From assembly GCA_963727045.1 (NCBI GenBank), contig CAVSES010000002.1:2170001-2234000 (forward strand): a stretch of DNA of 64,000 bases, read 5' to 3'. This stretch comes from Bog-1198 sp963727045. GTDB lineage: Bacteria > Pseudomonadota > Gammaproteobacteria > Steroidobacterales > Steroidobacteraceae. Positions 1 to 7,611 of the stretch are shown one piece after another. The position numbers and the translations under genes were made by a program. The number at the start of each line of letters is the position of its first letter. Positions within the stretch are counted from its first letter, which is position 1. The notes below the pieces were generated by a model. It saw nothing but the letters and a program-made list of their open reading frames with translations, was not told the DNA's origin and did no database searches.

Positions 1-428
1 GGCCGCATGCGCTGGAAACCGCCGGCGGCATCTTCCGCGCATTGCCGCATCTTGCGCCGGGGCCTTTTGCGGTGGTCAACGGTGATGTTTATACGGACTT
101 TCCATTCGAGACCCTTCGGATCGCCTCCGATCGTGATGCGCACCTGGTCCTGGTGCCGAATCCGCCGCAGCATCCGCACGGTGATTTCGGACTCGACCGG
201 GGCCTCGCGGTGCCCTCGGCCGCGAGCCAATACACCTTTTCCGGGATCGCCGCGTATCGGTGCGGCTTCTTCAGCGGATGTTCGGACGGCGCATTCCCGT
301 TGAAGCCCCTGCTGCTGCGCGCCATGGCGGCAAATCGCTGTTCCGCAGAGCTTTACACGGGATCGTGGGAAGATGTCGGCACGCCGGAGCGGCTGCGGGT
401 CTTGAACGCCGGCCAGGAGCCTGTCTGA
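1..428 (+). CDS. murU: N-acetylmuramate 1-phosphate uridylyltransferase-like protein, 3' part
   Basis: The gene enters from the left edge in frame 3, so only the last ~141 residues are present. The visible part has the sugar-1-phosphate nucleotidyltransferase pattern: LETAGGI, then VVNGDVYTDFPFE with the metal-binding Asp, and a C-terminal YTGSWEDVGTPERL segment. MurU makes UDP-MurNAc from MurNAc-1-P in peptidoglycan recycling, and the neighbours here are cell-wall genes, though that cluster is on the other strand. A glucose-1-P or mannose-1-P transferase of the same fold cannot be excluded from this fragment. The TGA stop lies inside a perfect palindrome. Confidence 0.75.
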   Translation, partial: PHALETAGGIFRALPHLAPGPFAVVNGDVYTDFPFETLRIASDRDAHLVLVPNPPQHPHGDFGLDRGLAVPSAASQYTFSGIAAYRCGFFSGCSDGAFPLKPLLLRAMAANRCSAELYTGSWEDVGTPERLRVLNAGQEPV

Positions 429-440
429 ATGCTCAGACAG
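421..440. terminator. Perfect 8-bp inverted repeat over the murU stop codon
   Basis: CTGTCTGA-ATGC-TCAGACAG is a perfect stem of 8 bp with a 4-nt loop, and the first arm contains the TGA stop of the upstream gene. No T-tract follows, so this could be a weak terminator, an mRNA-stabilising hairpin or a protein-binding palindrome upstream of lipA. Confidence 0.4.
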
Positions 441-458
441 GCTGCACGGGCCCTGGGG

Positions 459-464
459 TACAAT
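459..464 (+). promoter_or_regulatory. Possible -10 element immediately upstream of lipA
   Basis: TACAAT ends 6 nt before the lipA ATG at 471, which would put the transcription start on or next to the start codon. No convincing -35 hexamer or Shine-Dalgarno sequence is seen. The element could drive a leaderless lipA mRNA or be chance. Confidence 0.3.
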
Positions 465-470
465 TCGGGC

Positions 471-1544
471 ATGTCGAAGTTCAAGGGCATCCCCATATCG
501 CAGGAACCGCGGCCCGCGCGCAGCGGCGACAAATACACCACCGCTCAAGGCTTTACCGCGATCCGAGACGGCGTCAAACCGAAGCCCCAAGCGCTCGCAG
601 CGGCGGCCGCAGCCGCCGCGCCCGCGCAGCGCCTCCCCACGTGGCTGCGGGCGCCGCTGGCGTCGGGAAAGGAGTTCGCTGCGGTCAGACAAATCGTGCG
701 CGAGCACCGTCTGAGCACGGTGTGCGAAGAGGCCAAATGCCCGAACATCGGCGAGTGCTGGAACGCCGGCACCGCAACCATCATGCTGATGGGCTCCGTA
801 TGCACGCGTGCCTGTCGATTTTGTGCGGTGGACACCGGCAATCCCCGCGGCTGGCTGGACCCGCAGGAACCGGAGAACGTCGCCCGCTCGGTCCAACTGA
901 TGGGCCTCCAGTACGTGGTGCTCACGTCGGTCAACCGCGATGATCTTGCGGATGGCGGATCGGCGCACTACGCCGCGGCGATTCGCGCCATCAAACGGCG
1001 CAATCCCGGCACCGCGGTGGAGGCATTGACGCCGGATTTCCAAGGCGTCATACGCGACGTGCAAACCGTCCTGGATGCGGGGGTGGACGTGTTCGCGCAG
1101 AATGTGGAGACGGTCCGCCGCCTGACCCATCCGGTGCGCGATCCACGCGCCGGCTACGCGCAGACCATCGATGTGCTCCGGGAGGCGAAGATCCACAGGC
1201 CCTCGGCGTTGACCAAGACGAGCTTGATGCTCGGATTGGGCGAAACCGAGGAGGAAATTCTTGAGACCCTGCGGGATCTTCGCGCTGCCGCGGTCGACAT
1301 CCTGACTCTCGGACAGTATTTGAGACCGACGCCAAATCACTTGAGTGTCGAGAGATTCGTCACGCCCGTGGAATTCGATCGATACCGCGAACAGGCATTG
1401 TCACTGGGATTTTTGGAGTGCGTTTCCGGCCCATTGGTGCGTTCGAGCTACCGCGCGGAGCGTGCTCTGGCGCGCAACAATGCCGGGCTCGACAACGCCC
1501 GGGCCGTGCCCGCCGCACCCGCCGGAGCGCGCCCCGCCTCATGA
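471..1544 (+). CDS. lipA: Lipoyl synthase
   Basis: Radical SAM enzyme that inserts two sulfurs into protein-bound octanoyl groups to form lipoate. It carries the auxiliary-cluster cysteines in CEEAKCPNIGECW and the radical-SAM motif CTRACRFC about residues 115-122, followed by SVNRDDLADGG and the C-terminal GPLVRSSYRA segment with the serine that ligates the auxiliary cluster. The start is placed at MSKFKG rather than an in-frame ATG 42 bp upstream that directly abuts the previous stop. The N-terminus has an Ala-rich linker (about residues 42-52). The stop overlaps the lipB start (ATGA), so the two are translationally coupled. Confidence 0.95.
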   Translation: MSKFKGIPISQEPRPARSGDKYTTAQGFTAIRDGVKPKPQALAAAAAAAAPAQRLPTWLRAPLASGKEFAAVRQIVREHRLSTVCEEAKCPNIGECWNAGTATIMLMGSVCTRACRFCAVDTGNPRGWLDPQEPENVARSVQLMGLQYVVLTSVNRDDLADGGSAHYAAAIRAIKRRNPGTAVEALTPDFQGVIRDVQTVLDAGVDVFAQNVETVRRLTHPVRDPRAGYAQTIDVLREAKIHRPSALTKTSLMLGLGETEEEILETLRDLRAAAVDILTLGQYLRPTPNHLSVERFVTPVEFDRYREQALSLGFLECVSGPLVRSSYRAERALARNNAGLDNARAVPAAPAGARPAS

Positions 1545-2227
1545 GCGACGCCCCTGTGATCCGGCATCTGGGGCTCTCGCCGTACGAGCCCACCTGGCGG
1601 GCGATGCAGCGATTCACGGACCAGCGCGAGAAGTCGACGCCCGATGAGATTTGGTTCGTCGAACATCCGCCGGTGTTTACGCTGGGGTTGAACGCAAGCC
1701 GCGAGCATCTGCTGTCGCCGGGCGACATCCCGGTGGTTCAAATCGACCGCGGCGGTCAAGTGACCTATCACGGACCCGGGCAGCTCATCGTCTATCCGCT
1801 CATCGATTTGCGCCGCCGGCGCCTGGGTGTTCGCGAATTGGTCGTGGCGCTCGAGAGCGCCGTCATCGGCTACGTCGCCGGGCTGGGCCTGGCCGCCGCG
1901 GGTTCGCGCGAGGCGCCCGGGGTGTACGTCGGCGGCGTCAAGCTCGCGAGCGTTGGCCTGCGGATCCGGCGCGGCGCGAGCTATCACGGTTTGGCGCTCA
2001 ACGTTTCGCTCGATTTGTCGCCCTTCGAACGCATCAACGTTTGCGGACATCGAGGACTCTCGGTCACCCGACTGGTGGATCGGGTTGCGCACTTTGCCGG
2101 CCAGACCGCCGCCGAGGCCGTGAACACGGCGGCAGTCGGATTGACGCCGCACCTCCTGCGGCATCTGAAATTCGGGCCCGATTACAGCGCCATCAACACC
2201 GCTTTGCAGGCGGTCAACTCGCGATAA
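1541..2227 (+). CDS. lipB: Octanoyl-[ACP]:protein octanoyltransferase
   Basis: LipB moves octanoate from ACP onto the lipoyl domains that LipA then sulfurates. The 228-residue product has the family motifs VEHPPVFTLG, DRGGQVTYHGPGQL, GVKLASVGLRIRRG with the catalytic Lys, and YHGLALNVSLDLSPF followed by INVCG with the catalytic Cys. The ATG at 1541 overlaps the lipA stop. Its 3' end overlaps the convergent ybeD gene by 46 bp. In many gammaproteobacteria lipB precedes lipA and both run in the same direction as ybeD; here the pair is reversed in order and strand. Confidence 0.95.
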   Translation: MSDAPVIRHLGLSPYEPTWRAMQRFTDQREKSTPDEIWFVEHPPVFTLGLNASREHLLSPGDIPVVQIDRGGQVTYHGPGQLIVYPLIDLRRRRLGVRELVVALESAVIGYVAGLGLAAAGSREAPGVYVGGVKLASVGLRIRRGASYHGLALNVSLDLSPFERINVCGHRGLSVTRLVDRVAHFAGQTAAEAVNTAAVGLTPHLLRHLKFGPDYSAINTALQAVNSR

Positions 2228-2445
2228 ATGGCGTCCAGCTGCTCGCGGCTGGACGCGTGCACGAGATACGTCAAGGCCAGAAAATTGCCGTCCGCGCTGG
2301 TGCGCGTGCGGACTTGGGATTCGGGCATCGCACCCGCATGGCGCTCGATGATGGTCTGAGTACGCGCGCGCAGATCGTTGTCGCGGCGCCCCATCACCTT
2401 GATGGGAAATTCTCCAGGAAATTTCTGAACGGTGCCGCCGCTCAT
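2182..2445 (-). CDS. ybeD: DUF493 family protein (YbeD/LipB-associated)
   Basis: Small 87-residue protein of the DUF493 family, an ACT-like fold of uncertain role that usually sits between dacA/dacC and lipB. Typical features are FPIKVMG near residues 13-19, then TSADGNFLALTYLVHASSREQLDAIYREL. The start codon overlaps the dat stop by 4 bp, so it is the last gene of the mre-mrd-dac operon. The 3' end runs 46 bp into the convergent lipB. Confidence 0.9.
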   Translation of the reverse strand: MSGGTVQKFPGEFPIKVMGRRDNDLRARTQTIIERHAGAMPESQVRTRTSADGNFLALTYLVHASSREQLDAIYRELTACKAVLMAL

Positions 2446-3317
2446 AGGGCCGGCGATCCCGCGAGTTCGCGTACGTAATCGGCGAAGGCGGCGTGCATTC
2501 GCCTGAACAAGGGGCCGGGCATGCCGGTGCCGACCGCAGCGCCGTCGAGAGCCGTGACCGGCAAAACGCCGCGGGTGGCAAACGCCAGCCAGATCTCCTC
2601 CGCGCCGCGCAGCTCGGCTTCCGTCACGCGACGGCTTTCGCAGCTCACTCCCAGACGCACGGCAAGCTCGGTGACGACATCGCGGGTCGTCCCGGGAAGA
2701 ATATGATGTCCGTTGGGCGGCGTGCGGATGACGCCGCCCGTCACGACGTGCACCGTGGTCGACGAGCCCTCGGTGAGTTCGCCGTTCTCGAGCAGAATGG
2801 TTTCAAATGCACCTGCATCTGCCGAGAGCCTCTTGAGCAGAACGTTCGCGAGCAGCGCGGTGGATTTGATGTCCCGCCGCGCCCAGCGCGTGTCCACCGC
2901 GGTGACCGCCTGCACCCCCTGTTCCAGCATGCCGGGCGGGAGGGGTTCGAGCGCCGTGGCGTACGCGAACAAGGTCGGCTTGAGCCCCTCGGGCCAGGCG
3001 TGATTGCGTCCGAATTCGGCGCCGCGGGTCACCTGCAGGTATAGATACGCTTCACGGGCTGAATTGCGGGCGATAAGCTCCTGACACACCTGCGCCCAGC
3101 CGCCGTGCGACAGCGGCGCAGGCATTCGAATGCCTGCGAGGCTGCGATTGAGCCGGTCCAGATGCTCGCGCAATCGAAACGGGCGCGACGCGTAGACCGG
3201 CAATACTTCGTAGACGGCGTCGCCGAAAAGAAATGCCCGGTCGAGCGGCGACACGCGCGCTTGCGCCAGGGGCACGTAATCGCCGTTCAAGTAGCAGGTG
3301 GGCAGCGGCTGCGCCAT
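2442..3317 (-). CDS. dat: D-amino acid aminotransferase (class IV PLP enzyme)
   Basis: A 291-residue fold-type IV aminotransferase. N-terminal signs are YLNGDYVPLAQARVSPLDRAFLFGDAVYE; the PLP-binding lysine is K151 in RDIKSTALLANVL, and LTEGSSTTVHVV holds the cofactor-phosphate loop. The family interconverts D-Ala/D-Glu and 2-oxo acids; a branched-chain or aminodeoxychorismate enzyme is less likely given its place between dacC and ybeD. The ATG lies one base after the dacC stop; an in-frame TTG 9 bp upstream is less likely. Supplying or recycling D-amino acids would fit the cell-wall operon. Confidence 0.85.
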   Translation of the reverse strand: MAQPLPTCYLNGDYVPLAQARVSPLDRAFLFGDAVYEVLPVYASRPFRLREHLDRLNRSLAGIRMPAPLSHGGWAQVCQELIARNSAREAYLYLQVTRGAEFGRNHAWPEGLKPTLFAYATALEPLPPGMLEQGVQAVTAVDTRWARRDIKSTALLANVLLKRLSADAGAFETILLENGELTEGSSTTVHVVTGGVIRTPPNGHHILPGTTRDVVTELAVRLGVSCESRRVTEAELRGAEEIWLAFATRGVLPVTALDGAAVGTGMPGPLFRRMHAAFADYVRELAGSPAL

Positions 3318-3318
3318 G

Positions 3319-4476
3319 TCAGGCAAACCACAGCCGGATCGTGTCGATCAGCCGCCGCCACCATCCACCGGCGGCGACGTCCTTCAGCGGATGCAAGGGG
3401 AGCGTCGCAAGAGTCTGGCTGCCGGTGAACACGCGCAGGCTGCCGACGTCGGAATCGGACACGAGAGGCGCGATCAACCGCGGCTTGATGTCGGTTGCCG
3501 TCCCGATGCCATTGGCTCCGCCGCGCGGCAAAGTGATGTATAGATCGTCCCTGATGCCGAGTTCGACAGAGGGACTCTGGCCCTTCCAGACCCGCGTCGT
3601 CGCCAGAACCGCGCCGCCCTTGACCGCCAATTTCGTGTCGTAGAACGTGAATCCGTAGTTCAGAAGTGCGGCGCTCGCATTCTCGCGCGCTTTCATGCTC
3701 GTCGACCCCATCACCACGGACACGAGCCGCATGCCGTCGCGCAGCGCGGAGGTCACCAGACAAAATCCGGCCGAATCCGTGTGTCCGGTTTTCAAGCCGT
3801 CGACCGTGGGGTCCTTCTCGAGCAGGCCGTTGCGATTCTGCTGCTTGATGCCGTTGTGCTCGAATTCGCGCACCGAAAACCATTTGTAGTACTGGGGATA
3901 TTCGCGAATGATGGCGTTCGCCAGCAGCGAGAGGTCGCGCGCCGTGGTGTAGTGCTGGGGAGAGGGCAATCCCGAGCTGTTTTCGAAATGGCTGCCCACC
4001 ATCCCAAGACGCTTTGCATTGGCGTTCATCATCTGCGCGAACGTTTCCTCGGTTCCTGCAATGCGTTCGGCCAGGGCAATCGTGGCGTCGTTGCCCGATT
4101 GCACGATCATGCCCATGATCAGATCGAGCACCGACACCGGCTTGCCCAATTCGATGAAGGTGCGCGAACCCTCCGAGCGCCAGGCATGCTCGCTCACCGT
4201 GACCTGTTCGTCGAGTTTCAGCTTTCCGGCTGCCAGCTCCTGAAACACGATGTAGGCAGTCATGAGCTTGGTGAGGCTCGCCGGCTCCATTCGCGCCACC
4301 GCGTCCTTTGCGGCCAGAATCTTGTCGGTGCGATGGTCGACCACGATATAGGCGTGCGCATCAACCGAGGGTGCGGTCGGAATGCTGATCGAAGCAGCCG
4401 GCGCGGGCGTCTCGGCGGAAGAGGGAACGGCCGCGAATGCAGCGAGAGAGATGCAAGCGAGAACGAAACGGAGCAT
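3319..4476 (-). CDS. dacC: D-alanyl-D-alanine carboxypeptidase (PBP5/6 type)
   Basis: Low-molecular-weight penicillin-binding protein that trims the terminal D-Ala of peptidoglycan pentapeptides. The 385-residue precursor has a Sec signal peptide ending near AETPA, the acylation motif S67-L-T-K70, SGN at 127-129 and KTG at 229-231. It then has a C-terminal beta domain, and the end WWRRLIDTIRLWF looks like the amphipathic membrane anchor typical of PBP5. The open frame continues upstream, but the signal peptide fixes the ATG at 4476. The 62-bp gap to rlpA keeps it in the same operon. Confidence 0.95.
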   Translation of the reverse strand: MLRFVLACISLAAFAAVPSSAETPAPAASISIPTAPSVDAHAYIVVDHRTDKILAAKDAVARMEPASLTKLMTAYIVFQELAAGKLKLDEQVTVSEHAWRSEGSRTFIELGKPVSVLDLIMGMIVQSGNDATIALAERIAGTEETFAQMMNANAKRLGMVGSHFENSSGLPSPQHYTTARDLSLLANAIIREYPQYYKWFSVREFEHNGIKQQNRNGLLEKDPTVDGLKTGHTDSAGFCLVTSALRDGMRLVSVVMGSTSMKARENASAALLNYGFTFYDTKLAVKGGAVLATTRVWKGQSPSVELGIRDDLYITLPRGGANGIGTATDIKPRLIAPLVSDSDVGSLRVFTGSQTLATLPLHPLKDVAAGGWWRRLIDTIRLWFA

Positions 4477-4538
4477 GGTGGGTGAATACCTTGAGGTTGG
4501 ATGTTGAGGATTATCGCACGGCACGGTCGGGTGAGAGG

Positions 4539-5360
4539 CTAGTCGAACGCCAGGTGCGCGTCGGGGATGCCGGCCTGCGCCAGGGCCGCGACCACGCGGT
4601 CGAAGTCGGCGACATCTCGAACGGGTCCGACGCGGACCCGGTACATTCTGCGTCCTGCGATCTGATCGTCGCGCACGAAGATCTTTCCGTAGCTGCCGCC
4701 GCGCAACCTCTCCGCCATGCGTTGCGCATTGCCGGGATCGGAGAACGCCCCCGCCTGCACGTAGAGTTCCGGGGCCGCGGCAGGGATCGCCGCAGCCGTG
4801 GTCGAGGCGGGGATCAAGGGATCGATGGCTCGAATTTCCACCATGGCCGTGCCGTTGCGCAGCATGTCGAGCTTCACGGCGGCCGTGTACGAGAGGTCGA
4901 TGATTCGATTTCCGACGAAGGGCCCGCGGTCGTTGACCCGCACGACGACACTTCGGCCGTTCTGCAGATTCGTGACGCGCACATAGGCTGGCAGCGGCAA
5001 TGTCTTGTGAGCCGCAGTCATCCCGTACATGTCGTAAGACTCGCCGGTCGACGTGCGCACCTTGTGAAACCCCGGCCCGTACCAAGATGCGACGCCCCGC
5101 TCCCAGTAGCCGACGCTCGAGGAGAGGACGTAGTACCGTTTGCCCAAGACGTCGTAGAACGGAGGATTTCCTTTGCGGGATCGCGGTTCCGGACGCGGGA
5201 CGGCGTCCGGCACGGAGTCCGCCGCGGGCGGCGGCGTGACCACCTGCGGCACTGACGCGGCCGGGGGTTCGCTGCGCTGCGGCGGCGAACTCAAGCACGC
5301 GGTGAGCCCGACCGCGACGGTCAGCCCCAGCGGCGCGGCGAGTTCGCGCGCGACATTCAC
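4539..5360 (-). CDS. rlpA: Septal ring/rare lipoprotein A with SPOR domain
   Basis: RlpA binds and, in some species, cleaves glycan strands stripped of peptides. The 273-residue product begins with GTG, overlapping the mltB stop (GTGA). It has a lipobox L-T-A-C at residues 19-22, a Pro-rich linker, a double-psi beta-barrel with GVASWYGPGFHKVRTSTGE and VRVNDRGPFVGNRIIDLS containing the conserved His and Asp, and a C-terminal SPOR domain from about residue 198 (YVQAGAFSDPGNAQRM). No ATG exists near the lipobox, which supports the GTG start. Confidence 0.93.
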   Translation of the reverse strand: MNVARELAAPLGLTVAVGLTACLSSPPQRSEPPAASVPQVVTPPPAADSVPDAVPRPEPRSRKGNPPFYDVLGKRYYVLSSSVGYWERGVASWYGPGFHKVRTSTGESYDMYGMTAAHKTLPLPAYVRVTNLQNGRSVVVRVNDRGPFVGNRIIDLSYTAAVKLDMLRNGTAMVEIRAIDPLIPASTTAAAIPAAAPELYVQAGAFSDPGNAQRMAERLRGGSYGKIFVRDDQIAGRRMYRVRVGPVRDVADFDRVVAALAQAGIPDAHLAFD

Positions 5361-6469
5361 CGCGTCGGCGCCGGATGCGAGGGGGCGGCTTCCGGCGTCG
5401 CGGCAGCCGGCGCCGAGGCGCTCGGCACGGCTTCCGGTGCGGTCACGCCCGGCGTGACGACGCCCTGCGCATCGTTCAGCAGGACGCGCTGTTTGACCGC
5501 CGCGGCAAGGTCGTTGACAGCCATGGCGTACAGGGCGCTGTGGTTGTAGCGGGTGATCACGTAGAAGTTGTTGTAGCCGACGCGCCAATGAACGCCGTCG
5601 GAGTCGTCGGCGGCGATCAACAACGCGGGCGCGTCCGTCGACAACGAACTGTCGAAGCTCACGCCCTTCGAGCGCAGCGATCCAACGGTCTCGGACAACG
5701 CCAGTTTGCGTCCATCCAATTCCGGCGCCTTGTCCGTCTCCACGCTCGCTTCGCTCAGCACCGGTTCGCCGGCATTCCACCCGTGCTCCTTGAGGTAATT
5801 GCCGACGCTCGCGCAAACGTCCGACCAGTTGGTCCAGAGGTCGATGTGTCCATCCGCATCCGCATCGACCGCGTAGCGCCGGTAGTTCGACGGCATGAAT
5901 TGCGGTGCACCCATGGCGCCGGCATACGATCCTTTCACGCTCAAGGGGTCTACGCGCAAGTCGCGGGTCAACAACAGAAACTGTTCGAGCTCATCGCGGA
6001 AAAATTTCCCGCGGGCGGGGTAATCGAAGGCCAGCGTGCAGAGCGCATCGATCACCCGGTATGAGCCGGTGAGGCGTCCGTAGTAGGTTTCGACCCCCAG
6101 GATGGCGGCCAGGTACTCGGGCGGAACACCGCTGCGCACGCTCGCTTGATCCAGCGCCTGACGGTGCGCGAGCCAGAAATCGGTGCCCTCGCGGATGCGC
6201 CGTTCGGTCAGGAAGACCGGACGGTATTCGAACCATGGCTTGGCTTTTTCCGCCGGCCGGTCCATCGCCTCGATGATGGCCGGCTGGCTCTGGGCGGCTT
6301 TCAAGAGCTTGCGCAGTTGGCGCTTCTTGAAAGACGTGGTTCCGGCCATGTGCGCGATGAATTCCTTGACGTCGGCGCGCTTCACATCGAGCGCGCACGC
6401 GGGCTTTGCACCCGCGCACAGCACGAACGCGAGCAACAGCAGAGTCCTGGATCCGGATATTGCGCGCAT
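5357..6469 (-). CDS. mltB: Membrane-bound lytic murein transglycosylase B
   Basis: Lytic transglycosylase that cleaves MurNAc-GlcNAc bonds to give 1,6-anhydro ends. The 370-residue precursor has a hydrophobic signal peptide, followed by the GH103 core: ILGVETYYGRLTG with the catalytic Glu, and GSYAGAMGAPQFMPSNYRRYAVDADADGHIDLW. A Cys at residue 18 (LLAFVLCAG) could be a lipidation site, but the context is not a clear lipobox. The C-terminus is an Ala/Pro-rich tail. The ATG begins 2 bp after the rodA stop and the stop overlaps the rlpA start. Confidence 0.93.
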   Translation of the reverse strand: MRAISGSRTLLLLAFVLCAGAKPACALDVKRADVKEFIAHMAGTTSFKKRQLRKLLKAAQSQPAIIEAMDRPAEKAKPWFEYRPVFLTERRIREGTDFWLAHRQALDQASVRSGVPPEYLAAILGVETYYGRLTGSYRVIDALCTLAFDYPARGKFFRDELEQFLLLTRDLRVDPLSVKGSYAGAMGAPQFMPSNYRRYAVDADADGHIDLWTNWSDVCASVGNYLKEHGWNAGEPVLSEASVETDKAPELDGRKLALSETVGSLRSKGVSFDSSLSTDAPALLIAADDSDGVHWRVGYNNFYVITRYNHSALYAMAVNDLAAAVKQRVLLNDAQGVVTPGVTAPEAVPSASAPAAATPEAAPSHPAPTR

Positions 6470-6471
6470 GC

Positions 6472-7611
6472 CTACGATCCGATGAGCTTGCGGTGCGAAT
6501 GCAGCGACATCAATATTCCGAAGCCCGCGAGGAGCGTGACCATCGAGGTGCCGCCATAGCTGATGAGCGGCAGCGGCACGCCGACGACCGGCAATATGCC
6601 GCTCACCATGCCTGAGTTGACGAACACGTAGACGAAGAAGCTGAGTGCGATGGCGCCGCCCGTCAGGCGCGCGAACGTGTCCTGGCCCTGCATCGCGAGA
6701 TACAGGGCGCGCCCGATGACGACGCCGTAAAGCGACAGGATCAGCAGCTGCCCGAGCAAACCGAATTCTTCGCCGATGACCGCGAATATGAAATCGGTGG
6801 AGCGTTCCGGCAGGAATTCGAGCTGCGCCTGACTGCCGTTCATGTAGCCCTTGCCGAACACGCCACCGGAGCCGATCGCGATCTGCGATTGGATGATGTG
6901 ATAGCCGGCGCCGAGCCTGTCGGTTTCGGGGTTCAGGAAGGTCAGTATCCGCTGGCGCTGATAGTCGTGAATGAAATGCCACCCCGCCCAGGCGGCGCCG
7001 CCGAGCAACGGTATCGATATCAGGATGATCTGAATCTGCAGCCCGGCGAGCAGCATCACGATGAGTCCCGAAGCCGCGATCAGGAGCGCGGTGCCGAGGT
7101 CCGGCTGGGTGACGATCATCGCGGTGGGAATGGCGATCATGATGCCCATCACGACCAAATCCTTGAACGTCGGCGGAAGCGGCCGCTCGTGCATGTACCA
7201 GGCGCACATCATCGGCACGGCGAGCTTCATGATCTCGGAGGGCTGGAAGCGCATGAAGCCGATGTCGAGCCAGCGCTGGGCGCCCTTGCCGATATGACCC
7301 GTCACGTCGACCACGATCAGCAGCAGCACGCCGACGATGTAGGCGCCCGGCGCGAACAAGCGCAGGTACTGCGGGGTCGCGAGCTTGGCGAGCACGAGCA
7401 GGGCCGTGACCGCGATGCCGATGTTCACCAAGTGGTGCTCGACCATTTTCCAGTTCTGCCCGGAGGCGCTGTACACCACCAGAATCCCGATGCACACGAT
7501 GATGGCGAGCACGCCGGTCAGCGGTCCGTCCAACCCCAGGGCGCGCAACGTGCGGCCGCCGGCGGTGAGCGTGCGGCGCGTCCGAGACGGCGAGAACTCG
7601 TCGAATATCAT
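6472..7611 (-). CDS. rodA: SEDS glycosyltransferase RodA
   Basis: Polytopic peptidoglycan polymerase of the rod-elongation complex, working with PBP2. About ten hydrophobic segments are visible. SEDS landmarks include GAQRWLDIGFMRFQPSEIMKL, TQPDLGTALLI with the conserved acidic residue, FLPERSTDFIFAVIGEEFG and GVPLPLISYGGTSM. Length (379) is normal. The start overlaps the mrdA stop by 4 bp (ATGA), so synthesis of the two partners is coupled. Confidence 0.96.
   Translation of the reverse strand: MIFDEFSPSRTRRTLTAGGRTLRALGLDGPLTGVLAIIVCIGILVVYSASGQNWKMVEHHLVNIGIAVTALLVLAKLATPQYLRLFAPGAYIVGVLLLIVVDVTGHIGKGAQRWLDIGFMRFQPSEIMKLAVPMMCAWYMHERPLPPTFKDLVVMGIMIAIPTAMIVTQPDLGTALLIAASGLIVMLLAGLQIQIILISIPLLGGAAWAGWHFIHDYQRQRILTFLNPETDRLGAGYHIIQSQIAIGSGGVFGKGYMNGSQAQLEFLPERSTDFIFAVIGEEFGLLGQLLILSLYGVVIGRALYLAMQGQDTFARLTGGAIALSFFVYVFVNSGMVSGILPVVGVPLPLISYGGTSMVTLLAGFGILMSLHSHRKLIGS

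Noticed and set aside
4474..5298. N-terminal extension of dacC of about 270 codons
   Set aside because: The signal peptide starts at 4476, and the extension is antisense-free but out of frame with rlpA, which is a clear gene there.
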